Part shown: positions 7,168 to 14,174 of the stretch, piece by piece
Layout: every line of letters starts with the position of its first letter
Numbering within the stretch: position 1 is the stretch's first letter
Source: Verrucomicrobiota bacterium
GTDB lineage: Bacteria > Verrucomicrobiota > Verrucomicrobiia > Chthoniobacterales > UBA10450
DNA length: 18,040 nt
Direction: 5' to 3'
Assembly (NCBI GenBank): GCA_003219945.1
Contig: QHQV01000246.1
Location: 1 to 18,040, forward strand
Notes under the pieces: model-generated
Told to the model about the DNA's origin: nothing
The model's database searches: none
Seen by the model: the letters and a program-made list of their open reading frames with translations, nothing else
Program-made: the position numbers and the translations under genes

Positions 7168-8775
7168 ATGAATAATGGTAGCGATTTCGATTTCATCATC
7201 ATCGGTTCGGGGGCGGGCGGCGGCACTTTGGCATATCACCTCGCTCCAAGCGGCAAGAAGATTCTATTAATCGAGCGCGGGCCATTTGTTCCTCGTGAGA
7301 AAGAAAATTGGAACTCGCTGGAGGTGAATGCGCATGGCCGCTACAACACGAAGGAGCTTTGGCGTAACGCAGACGGCACAGAACTGCATCCGCACACCAA
7401 TTATTACGTTGGCGGTAACACGAAATTCTATGGAGCCGCGCTCTTCCGTCTGCGGGAAGAAGATTTTGGCGAGATTAAACATTTCGGCGGCACTTCGCCG
7501 GCCTGGCCGATCTCGTACAGCGAGCTCGAGCCTTATTACACCGAAGCCGAGAGCATTTATCATGTCCACGGTGCTGTCGGTGAGGATCCAACCGAGCCAC
7601 AACGAAGCGGCCCATATCCATATTCAGCAATCAGCCACGAGCCGCGGATACAACAATTGAGCGACGATTTCGCACGGCTTGGGCTTAAGCCGTTTCACAC
7701 GCCACTTGGAGTGATGCTCGATCAAAGGAATCGACAGAACAGCCCATGCATTCGTTGCAGCACATGTGATGGCTTTCCCTGCCTCGTTAACGCCAAAGCA
7801 GACGCGCACATCTGCTGCGTCGTGCCAGCGTTGAGATACGATAATGTGACGCTGCTGACAGAGGCGAAAGTGACACGCTTGGAAACGGACAGTTGCGGCC
7901 GAGAAATCACAGCCGTGCATGTCGAGCGCAACGGAACGAAAGAAATCTACCACGGAAATATTGTCGTGGTTTCAGGAGGCGCGATTAATTCCGCTGCCTT
8001 ACTCCTGCGCTCTGCAAACGACAAACATCCAAACGGCCTCGCGAATGGCTCCGATGTGGTTGGCCGGCATTATATGGGCCACACGAATTCCGTGCTGATG
8101 GCGTTGTCCAAATGCCCAAACCCGACGGTGTTTCAGAAAACGCTTTCCGTTAATGATTTCTACTTCGGATCTCCAGATTGGAACGTTCCAATGGGCCACA
8201 TCTCATTTGTGGGAAAGCTCGACGGCGATACGCTTAAGGCTGGCGCGCCAAAGATCGCACCGAAATGGACGCTCGACCTCATGGCCAAGCATTCACTCGA
8301 TTTTTGGCTGACGTCTGAAGATCTGCCCGATCCGAACAACCGCGTCACGATCAATCGCGACGGCGACATCGTCTTACAATACAAGGCGAACAACGAAGAA
8401 GGACACAAACGGCTGATTAAAAAACTCGAATCGCTTATGCAACAGCAAACGAAATGCTCCCTTCACGGGCACGAGTGCCACGAAGGTTTGTTCGCGCGGA
8501 ATCTGTATCTTGGACAGCGCATTCCGCTTGCCGGAGTTGCGCACCAGAACGGCACGATTCGTTTTGGAGATGATCCAAAGACAAGCGCGCTCGATCGCAA
8601 CTGCAAAGCGCATGAGCTCGACAATCTTTATGTTGTCGATGGAAGCTTCTTCTGTTCGAGTGGCGCCGTGAATCCTGCTCTTACCATCATCGCCAACGCG
8701 CTGCGAGTCGGTGATCACTTGCTGGAGCGAATGGGCGCCCGACGGGCCGAACCAGAAATGATGGCGACCGCTTGA
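7168..8775 (+). CDS. GMC-family FAD-dependent oxidoreductase
   Basis: This is a 535-residue flavoenzyme. The Rossmann FAD-binding motif is at the N-terminus (DFIIIGSGAGGGTLAYHLA), followed by the Glu that binds adenosine ribose (LLIERGPF). A GMC substrate/cofactor loop follows (NYYVGGNTKFYGAALFR), and the C-terminal GMC domain ends in SSGAVNPALTIIANALRVGD. A central cysteine cluster (residues about 200-225, CIRCSTCDGFPC then ICCV) marks a subgroup of bacterial GMC proteins. It may bind metal or an Fe-S cluster, but I cannot tell. GMC enzymes oxidise alcohols or sugars, and the substrate here is unknown. ATG 7168 is preferred to a TTG at 7141 because the FAD fold starts a few residues later. 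The gene is intact. Its neighbours share no obvious pathway. Confidence 0.88.
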   Translation: MNNGSDFDFIIIGSGAGGGTLAYHLAPSGKKILLIERGPFVPREKENWNSLEVNAHGRYNTKELWRNADGTELHPHTNYYVGGNTKFYGAALFRLREEDFGEIKHFGGTSPAWPISYSELEPYYTEAESIYHVHGAVGEDPTEPQRSGPYPYSAISHEPRIQQLSDDFARLGLKPFHTPLGVMLDQRNRQNSPCIRCSTCDGFPCLVNAKADAHICCVVPALRYDNVTLLTEAKVTRLETDSCGREITAVHVERNGTKEIYHGNIVVVSGGAINSAALLLRSANDKHPNGLANGSDVVGRHYMGHTNSVLMALSKCPNPTVFQKTLSVNDFYFGSPDWNVPMGHISFVGKLDGDTLKAGAPKIAPKWTLDLMAKHSLDFWLTSEDLPDPNNRVTINRDGDIVLQYKANNEEGHKRLIKKLESLMQQQTKCSLHGHECHEGLFARNLYLGQRIPLAGVAHQNGTIRFGDDPKTSALDRNCKAHELDNLYVVDGSFFCSSGAVNPALTIIANALRVGDHLLERMGARRAEPEMMATA

Positions 8776-8781
8776 GCACGC

Positions 8782-8802
8782 CTGTAGCCGGGGACGGTGA
8801 CC
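8782..8802. repeat. REP-like palindromic repeat, copy 1
   Basis: Seven bases after the GMC stop lies GTAGCCGGGGACGGTGACC. Its reverse complement matches the copy at 9769-9789 at 20 of 21 positions. It is an intergenic, inverted copy of the element that occurs inside two genes further on. It sits immediately before the TPR-type gene scrap. Confidence 0.7.
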
Positions 8803-8808
8803 GAGTAA

Positions 8809-8955
8809 CTCGAAAAAGTCGCGACGCTTCCAGGATTTGGTCCTAGATATGATCCGACATACGGCGATCTCCTCTTGAATCCGTGCTGGGATAATCTGCG
8901 CGGTGACAAGCGCTTCGACAAAATCATTGCCGCAGCCAAGGCCGCCAGCAGATAG
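8809..8955 (+). pseudogene. C-terminal remnant of a TPR-type protein
   Basis: An open 48-codon stretch ends in TAG 8955 and reads LEKVATLPGFGPRYDPTYG, then LLLNPCWDNLRGDKRFDKII. This resembles the conserved tail (NPxWDPLRGDPRFEKIV) of the large TPR-containing kinases and cyclase-like proteins that are abundant in Chthoniobacterales genomes. There is no start codon, and a TAA lies directly upstream in frame. The rest of the gene has been lost, apparently at or near the REP-like repeat at 8782-8802. Family assignment is from memory of the tail motif and is moderate. Confidence 0.6.
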
Positions 8956-8969
8956 GTCATCGTTCAGAA

Positions 8970-9077
8970 GAGAGAACGTTCAACGTTCAACTTCGAACGC
9001 CCAACGCTGAAATCAGCAAAGCATCGCATGTCTTGATCCGTCATTGGACGTTGAGCGTTGAGCGTTGGACATTTCTG
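8970..9077. repeat. imperfect inverted repeat of the GTTGAACGTT type
   Basis: The left arm (8975-9010) is made of short iterations such as AACGTTCAACGTTCAAC and CGCCCAACGCTGA. The right arm (9041-9077) is its degenerate inverse (TTGGACGTTGAGCGTTGAGC, then GTTGGACATTTCT). The centre is about 30 bases of ordinary sequence. Translated, these arms give the peptides KLNVERS and TLSVERWTF, typical of a dispersed repeat family in this group of bacteria. It fills the space before the chelatase gene and creates a false N-terminal extension of that gene from TTG 9033. Confidence 0.68.
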
Positions 9078-9083
9078 AGTTCG

Positions 9084-9923
9084 ATGAGCTCCAATAAAGG
9101 CAGCGCTTTGTTGATTGTCGCGCACGGCTCGACCGTGAACCCGGATTCGAGCGCGCCGACCCTGGCGCATGCGGCGGAAATTCGGCGGCGGAAGATCTTT
9201 GCGGGTGTGGAGTGCGCCTTCTGGAAAGAGGAACCAAGTCTGCGCGATGCGATTTTTTTGTTCGATCCGGAATCGTTACGCGAAGTTTACGTCGTCCCGA
9301 ATTTTATCAGTGAAGGCTATTTCACGCAGACAGTTATTCCGCGAGAGCTTGAGTTGAACGGCCGGATCACAAAACGGCCGAACGGCCAGATTTGGAACTA
9401 TTGTGAGCCGGTTGGGAGTCATCTAATGATGACCGAGCTGCTGCTCAAGCGCGCACACGACGTCGCGCCCGATGTGGTTCCCGCCGAAGCCAGCTTGCTG
9501 ATCGTTGCGCATGGAACCGATTTGAATGAAAACAGCGCAGTCGCGGCGAAGCGCGAAGCGGAAAAGATTCGGGCGTTCGGTAAATACGCGGCTGTCCTCA
9601 ACGTTTACATGGAAGAACCGCCGCTCGTGTCTGACTGGCGCAAATTGACCGAAAGTCCAAACGTAGTTGTGGTGCCATTTTTCATTTCTGACGGATTACA
9701 CAGTTATGAGGACATTCCGATTTTGCTCGGAATTGCTGGAGCCGCGGGCGTTGACCGCGGCCGGCCGGGGTCACCGCCCCCGGCTACAGCACATGGCGAA
9801 ATCTTTCGCCAGAATCCGTACGCCATCGACGGTCGCAAATTGTTCTATGCACCATCTATCGGCACCGATCCCGGTTTTGCCGACATCATCGTCGAGCAGG
9901 CGAACGCGGCTGGAAAAACTTGA
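9084..9923 (+). CDS. cbiX: two-domain CbiX/SirB-like chelatase
   Basis: This 279-residue protein has two tandem CbiX-type domains. CbiX/SirB enzymes insert Co2+ or Fe2+ into sirohydrochlorin for cobalamin or siroheme, using two His ligands per active site. The N-terminal domain has His14 (IVAHGS), but its second site reads SEGYFTQ with no His. The C-terminal domain has both, His143 (IVAHGT) and His206 (SDGLHSYED). Only the second half therefore looks like a complete metal site. Residues 223-236 (VDRGRPGSPPPATA) are encoded by a REP-like repeat inserted in frame. ATG 9084 (MSSNKGSALLIVAHGS) is used, because the frame before it is translated repeat. It opens a run with the GAF gene (24 bp gap) and a DR2241-like Fe-S gene. 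The fold is that of Deinococcus DR2241. The true substrate is not shown by sequence. Confidence 0.83.
   Translation: MSSNKGSALLIVAHGSTVNPDSSAPTLAHAAEIRRRKIFAGVECAFWKEEPSLRDAIFLFDPESLREVYVVPNFISEGYFTQTVIPRELELNGRITKRPNGQIWNYCEPVGSHLMMTELLLKRAHDVAPDVVPAEASLLIVAHGTDLNENSAVAAKREAEKIRAFGKYAAVLNVYMEEPPLVSDWRKLTESPNVVVVPFFISDGLHSYEDIPILLGIAGAAGVDRGRPGSPPPATAHGEIFRQNPYAIDGRKLFYAPSIGTDPGFADIIVEQANAAGKT
9765..9789. repeat. REP-like palindromic repeat, copy 2, inside cbiX
   Basis: CCGGGG (9765-9770) pairs with CCCCGG (9778-9783), and the hallmark GGCTACAG end follows. The repeat lies in frame and adds the residues GRPGSPPPATA to the chelatase near its C-terminus, between the helix after the His206 region and the conserved LFYAPSIGTDPGF motif. 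Confidence 0.75.
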
Positions 9924-9947
9924 AATCGTGCTAGCGCTCGGCTTCTT

Positions 9948-10430
9948 ATGCGCGAGAGTGTTTTCCCGCGAATGAAGGAAACCACGTGCAAAAAGCTGCA
10001 GGAGATCGGGGGATTTGCGTTGGCCGGCGGGTGCACGCGCAAACGAATGAAGCAACTCGTGGAGATGATTCGCGCCGCACGCGATTATCGCTGGGTTGGC
10101 GTTTACAAGATTATCAAGCACGAGTTCGTGATTGTGTCCGAGAGCGGCGAGGAACCGGCAACGTATCCACGTTTTCCGATTAGTCAGGGATTGTGCGGTG
10201 CGGCTCTGGAGTCCGGCCAACCCGTCATCGTGGGCGACGTGAGCAAGGATCTCCGGTATCTGCCGACGTTTCATACAACTCGTTCAGAGATTATTGTGCC
10301 GATGCGCAACGATCATCGGCACGTTCTCGGGATGCTCGATGCCGAGAGCGATAAATTGAATGCCTTCGACGAAGAAGATCTGCAGTTTCTCGAACGGGCA
10401 GGCGGTTTAATCGCTCATTGTTTGCACTGA
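9948..10430 (+). CDS. GAF-domain protein
   Basis: This is a 160-residue cytoplasmic protein that is essentially one GAF domain (about 35-158: YRWVGVYKI, FPISQGLCGAALESGQPVIV, TTRSEIIVPM, VLGMLDAESDKLNAF). It resembles the free methionine-R-sulfoxide reductase branch by overall pattern. It keeps one cysteine at the right place (Cys83 in GLCGAA) but lacks the family's later IACD cysteine, so that activity is doubtful and a ligand- or redox-sensing role is more likely. ATG 9948 is used, and ATG 9972 is an alternative. It sits between a CbiX-like gene (24 bp gap) and an Fe-S protein gene (37 bp gap), probably in one transcript. What it senses is not evident. Confidence 0.78.
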   Translation: MRESVFPRMKETTCKKLQEIGGFALAGGCTRKRMKQLVEMIRAARDYRWVGVYKIIKHEFVIVSESGEEPATYPRFPISQGLCGAALESGQPVIVGDVSKDLRYLPTFHTTRSEIIVPMRNDHRHVLGMLDAESDKLNAFDEEDLQFLERAGGLIAHCLH

Positions 10431-10467
10431 TGGATGTGCCGGCGCGCCCGGCGGTCGCGCCCTATTA

Positions 10468-11151
10468 ATGCGGGATTTGATTGAGGAAATTTTCAACGGC
10501 CTTCCTGTGCCGTTTTCCTTCGGTCAAATCCTAGTCAGAAGGAGAGAGTGTGCCGGTTTTGTCCTGTTGCATCGCGATGACGCATCGCTCGATCTGTTGG
10601 AGACTTACCGAGACGCGGAAGGGGCGATCGGAATCGCAAAGTACGATGACGCGGGAAACTATCGTCCGCTCAAAACGGCGCCGAACTTACGACATGGCTG
10701 GCGGCTGGAGCTCGCCGCCGTCGAAGAACTGAGACGTGCGCTGGATTATTTTTATCCCGGCCGGCTCGCTGTTTTCGCGGCGTGGAAAAGCGGCTACCTC
10801 AAAACGACGGCCTTGCGCGAGACACTGGATCGTCAGTCAGGAATGTACCGCGTTGCCGCAAAAATTTCCGATCCACAGATCAACGATCTTGTCACGGACT
10901 TCTGTCGGTCCGACACCGGATGCCTCAGAACTATTCTATGGAAACGCGATCGGAACCGTGTAATCGCGTCGACGAAATTGCCGAACGAGAAGTTTGATCC
11001 TGTGTATGATCAAGGGACGGCTTCAGGTCCACCGGGGTCAGCGACCCCAGCTACAGCGGCAGCTGCGGCTACAGTTCCGTTGCTTTGCCAGGAAGCGTGC
11101 AATCTTCTGGTCGCCGAATGCCGGAAAGTCGTGAAAGACGAAGACGTTTAA
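10468..11151 (+). CDS. DR2241-like 4Fe-4S protein (chelatase accessory domains as a separate gene)
   Basis: These 227 residues resemble the C-terminal extra domains of Deinococcus DR2241, a chelatase-fold protein with added stabilising and Fe-S domains. The first 140 residues form the stabilising part. The end holds four cysteines spaced for a [4Fe-4S] cluster: Cys146 and Cys152 (FCRSDTGC), Cys207 and Cys211 (LCQEACNLLV). Between the two pairs, residues about 183-202 (GTASGPPGSATPATAAAAAT) are encoded by a REP-like repeat and would form a flexible loop. The chelatase half is the separate cbiX-like gene two genes upstream, with a GAF gene between. Family assignment is from motif memory and neighbourhood. 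The cluster and the substrate are inferred. Confidence 0.7.
   Translation: MRDLIEEIFNGLPVPFSFGQILVRRRECAGFVLLHRDDASLDLLETYRDAEGAIGIAKYDDAGNYRPLKTAPNLRHGWRLELAAVEELRRALDYFYPGRLAVFAAWKSGYLKTTALRETLDRQSGMYRVAAKISDPQINDLVTDFCRSDTGCLRTILWKRDRNRVIASTKLPNEKFDPVYDQGTASGPPGSATPATAAAAATVPLLCQEACNLLVAECRKVVKDEDV
11032..11072. repeat. REP-like palindromic repeat, copy 3, inside the Fe-S gene
   Basis: A perfect 6-bp stem (GGGGTC 11034-11039, GACCCC 11043-11048) with a 3-base loop is followed by AGCTACAG and then a partial second tail, GCGGCTACAG, ending at 11074. The unit is inserted in frame and encodes the Pro/Ala-rich loop between the two cysteine pairs. Confidence 0.75.
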
Positions 11152-11347
11152 TCTGTAGAAACGTGGAACGGTCGGCGCGGCGACTCCTCAACGCGTTGGC
11201 AACAAAACGTGAGTTTGCCGCCTGATATTGCCCCTTGGGCGAGGATTTCCGTCGTCTTCGGAGAAGCCGATCCACCTGAATGAGCATTGTCACGCTCTGC
11301 ACTATGAATATTTGACGGCGATTAGAGACCGCCGTTACAGCTCACAG

Positions 11348-12583
11348 ATGATCATCCGCGCGCGCACGGTTGTGACGATGGACGGAGCGCCCATTGAGAA
11401 CGGTGCTGTCGCTGTTTTGGGAAACCGGATCGTCGAGGTTGGCAGATTTGATGATGTCAACACGCGCAACGCCGGCAACACTGTCGACCTCGGCGAACAA
11501 CTGTTATTGCCGGGGCTGATCAACGCGCATTGCCACCTCGATTACACCGGTTTGCGAGGCAAAATCGCGCCGCAAAAATGTTTTGCAGAGTGGATTCGCG
11601 CGATCAATGCGGAAAAGGCAAAGCTCTCACCGGACGATTATCTCGCGTCGATCAACGAAGGTTTCGCAGAGGCAAGAAAATTCGGCACAACTGCGGTCGC
11701 GAATTTGACCGCTTTTCCAGAATTGATCTCGGAGGTTCAGCCGCCGATTCGCACCTGGTGGTGTGCGGAACTGATCGATATTCGCGCGCCGGAGCGCGCA
11801 ACTGAACTTATCCACGCCGCAATTGAATCACTCCGTAGTGCGCGACCTGAGCCTGTCCTGAGCAAAGTCGAAGGAGTCGCGCAGTGGGGCCTCGCGCCGC
11901 ATGCCTTGTTCACGGCGTCGAGAGACTTATTTCGGCGTTGCGAGCAGATGGCCCAACGCGACAACGGTTTGCTGACAACGCACTTGGCCGAGTCGCGTGA
12001 GGAAATGCAGATGTTTCGCGACGCCTCAGGGCCGCTCTACGAGTTCATCAAGAGCATCGGAAGGCCGATCAATGATTGCGGGAATGAAACCCCGCTGGGA
12101 TTGTTCGTCGGCGCGCTCGGCGATCGCGCCCTACCGCAGTGGATCGTGGCGCATTTAAACGAATTGGCGGAAAGCGATTTCGAGTTGCTGGAAACATTCA
12201 ATTCAAGATTTCACATCGTACATTGCCCGCGAAGCCACAACTATTTTGGCCACAGCCCATTCGCATTCGATCGCCTGCGCTCGCTGGGATTCAATGTTTG
12301 CCTTGCCACCGACAGTCTCGCGAGCAACAAAACCTTGAGCTTGTTCGATGAGATGCGCGCTTTTCAAAATAACTTTCCGCGGGTTTCACCGGACGAAATC
12401 TTTCAAATGGTGACCGTGAATCCGGCGCGCGCGTTGCGAAGCGAAAATGCGCTGGGACAGATACGGCCCGGTCTTGGAGCAGATCTCATTGCCGTGCCAT
12501 ACTCAACCTCAACGGATATTTTCGAGCAAATCCTCGCCTTCGATGCGCCCGTTAGCTGGGAAATGGTGAACGGAAACACGTAA
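11348..12583 (+). CDS. amidohydrolase of the nucleoside-deaminase type
   Basis: This 411-residue metal-dependent hydrolase of the MTA/SAH-deaminase and aminofutalosine-deaminase branch has metal ligands His61 and His63 (NAHCHLDYTGLRG), His212 (TTHLAES), His269 (IVAHLNEL) and Asp322 (ATDSLASN). The SNKTLSLFDEMR motif is closest in my memory to aminofutalosine deaminases of the futalosine menaquinone pathway, but S-adenosylhomocysteine, methylthioadenosine or guanine-type substrates remain possible. ATG 11348 (MIIRARTVVTMDG) is the natural start. The open frame 120 bases upstream has no family match. Residues 165-176 (ARPEPVLSKVEG) are a translated dispersed repeat. The 196 bases between this gene and the Fe-S gene contain only short unrecognised frames. 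Confidence 0.82.
   Translation: MIIRARTVVTMDGAPIENGAVAVLGNRIVEVGRFDDVNTRNAGNTVDLGEQLLLPGLINAHCHLDYTGLRGKIAPQKCFAEWIRAINAEKAKLSPDDYLASINEGFAEARKFGTTAVANLTAFPELISEVQPPIRTWWCAELIDIRAPERATELIHAAIESLRSARPEPVLSKVEGVAQWGLAPHALFTASRDLFRRCEQMAQRDNGLLTTHLAESREEMQMFRDASGPLYEFIKSIGRPINDCGNETPLGLFVGALGDRALPQWIVAHLNELAESDFELLETFNSRFHIVHCPRSHNYFGHSPFAFDRLRSLGFNVCLATDSLASNKTLSLFDEMRAFQNNFPRVSPDEIFQMVTVNPARALRSENALGQIRPGLGADLIAVPYSTSTDIFEQILAFDAPVSWEMVNGNT
11840..11882. repeat. dispersed repeat encoding PEPVLSKVEG, inside the amidohydrolase
   Basis: The unit is bounded by inverted 7-mers GCGCGAC (11840-11846) and GTCGCGC (11876-11882) around CCTGAGCCTGTCCTGAGC and AAAGTCGAAGG. It is a multiple-of-three in-frame insertion in a surface region just before the conserved GLAPHALFTAS motif. 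The peptide PEPVLSxVEG is a repeat product found scattered through unrelated proteins of many environmental bacteria. Confidence 0.8.
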
Positions 12584-12712
12584 TCCACGCTTCAACTCCC
12601 GAAACTGACAATCGGCGAACACGTCTCACCCGTTTAACACTTCAACGATTAAGATTTTAACGCGGCGAAGCCGTTGCTTGCCCACTGCTAACGACGCCCG
12701 TAAACTCGGCGT

Positions 12713-14146
12713 ATGGCCGCACAGGGAATGCAGCAGAGGCAAAGCCTCGCGTTGCAGCAGGTTCTGTCGCCGCAGCTACAACAGAGTCTGCTTATTCTCC
12801 AGACTCCGCTGCTCGAGCTGCGCAATCTGGTTCAACAGGAGATGGAAACAAATCCCGTGCTGGAAGAGTTGCCCGAGGATTCAGGCGCCAACGAACGCAG
12901 CGAGGCTGAAGCTTTAGCCGAAGAGAATTTCAGGGACGAATTCGAAAAATTGGCAAGCCTGGATGAGGAATGGCGCGATTACATGGCGCAGTCAGCGAGC
13001 TCCAGCTTCGATGGCCGGCGCGGTTCGAAGGAGGCAGACGAGAAGCGCCAGTTCCTGTTCGATTCCATTCCGGTCCAGGAAACACTTCAGCAAAATCTCG
13101 TCGCACAACTCAACCAGACCGTGCTCAGCGCTGATGACCGGAAAGCTGCGGAGCTGATCATCGGCAACATCGACGACGACGGATTTCTCCAAAGCACCCC
13201 GGAGGAAATGGCGCTGAACTCGGGTATTCCACAGAACGATTTCGAAAGGATGCTTGGATTAATCCAAAGTTTCTATCCTGCCGGAGTTGGTGCGCGTGAT
13301 TTACGCGAATGTTTGCTGATCCAATTGCGACGACAGGGAAAGGAACACAGCTTCGAGTACCGGATCGTTTCCGAGCACATGGATGATCTGGGCAGGCATC
13401 GCTTTCCGGAGATCGCGCGCCGAATGGCGATCAGCGTCGAGGATGTGCAAAAGGCCGCCGACAGCATCGCGCGACTGAATCCTCGCCCCGGCCAGGTTTT
13501 CGCCGCCGCGCCGCAGAATTACGTGTTGCCGGACGTGATCGTGGAAAAGGTGGACGGAGAATATCAGATCTCCTTCAACAACGAACAGATTCCCCATCTG
13601 CGGATCAGCAACCTGTATAAGGACATCATTGCGTCTGGCGACTCGCAGAGCAGCGACGCGAAAGACTATATCCGGGACAAAATCCGCAGCGGCAAATTCC
13701 TGATCCGCTCGATCCATCAAAGGCAGCAAACAATTATAAATATCGCGCAGCAGATCGTTTCACGGCAGCGCGATTTCATCGAGCACGGCCCATCGCATTT
13801 GAAGCCGATGACCATGGCAGAAGTCGCCGAAGCCGTCGGCGTGCATGAGACCACGGTTAGCCGCGCGGTATCCGGCAAATACATGGCCACGCCGCAGGGC
13901 GTATTCGAAATGAAATACTTTTTCACAGGTGGCTATCAAACTGCGACCGGCGAATCGCTGAGCAACACCAGCGTGAAACAAGCCATTCTCGACCTCGTGA
14001 AGCATGAAAGCGGCAGCGCGCCGTTGAGCGATCACGAGATCGTCGAGATTTTGAGCGAGCGCGGCATTCCCATTGCGCGACGCACCGTCGCCAAGTACCG
14101 GAGCGATCTAAACATTCTGCCCAGTCACATGCGGCGGAAATATTGA
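12713..14146 (+). CDS. rpoN: RNA polymerase sigma-54 factor
   Basis: Sigma-54 directs RNA polymerase to -24/-12 promoters opened by AAA+ enhancer-binding activators. The 477-residue protein has the Gln/Leu-rich activator-contact region I (residues 1-45, QSLALQQVLSPQLQQSLLIL, then LVQQEMETNPVLEE). An acidic linker, the core-binding domain (about 105-290) and a helix-turn-helix (MAEVAEAVGVHETTVSRAVSGKY) follow. The RpoN box at the C-terminus reads ARRTVAKYRSDLNILPSHMRRKY. Every region is present and uninterrupted. The ATG at 12713 is the first plausible start. The 129 bases upstream hold no recognisable promoter. A decayed LOG-family gene follows 28 bases later. No sigma-54 activator is encoded in the window. 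Confidence 0.95.
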   Translation: MAAQGMQQRQSLALQQVLSPQLQQSLLILQTPLLELRNLVQQEMETNPVLEELPEDSGANERSEAEALAEENFRDEFEKLASLDEEWRDYMAQSASSSFDGRRGSKEADEKRQFLFDSIPVQETLQQNLVAQLNQTVLSADDRKAAELIIGNIDDDGFLQSTPEEMALNSGIPQNDFERMLGLIQSFYPAGVGARDLRECLLIQLRRQGKEHSFEYRIVSEHMDDLGRHRFPEIARRMAISVEDVQKAADSIARLNPRPGQVFAAAPQNYVLPDVIVEKVDGEYQISFNNEQIPHLRISNLYKDIIASGDSQSSDAKDYIRDKIRSGKFLIRSIHQRQQTIINIAQQIVSRQRDFIEHGPSHLKPMTMAEVAEAVGVHETTVSRAVSGKYMATPQGVFEMKYFFTGGYQTATGESLSNTSVKQAILDLVKHESGSAPLSDHEIVEILSERGIPIARRTVAKYRSDLNILPSHMRRKY

Positions 14147-14174
14147 AGTGCTGCGGAGCCGCCCTTGGGCGTTA

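Noticed and set aside
9033..9083. N-terminal extension of the CbiX-like protein from TTG 9033
   Set aside because: The 17 extra residues (including TLSVERWTF) are the translated arm of the inverted repeat. The conserved fold begins right after ATG 9084.
9948..10430. Free methionine-R-sulfoxide reductase
   Set aside because: The IACD cysteine needed for catalysis and resolution is missing, so only a GAF-domain call is supported.
13301..13729. 142-codon minus-strand open frame
   Set aside because: It is antisense to the core-binding domain of rpoN and is a shadow of it.
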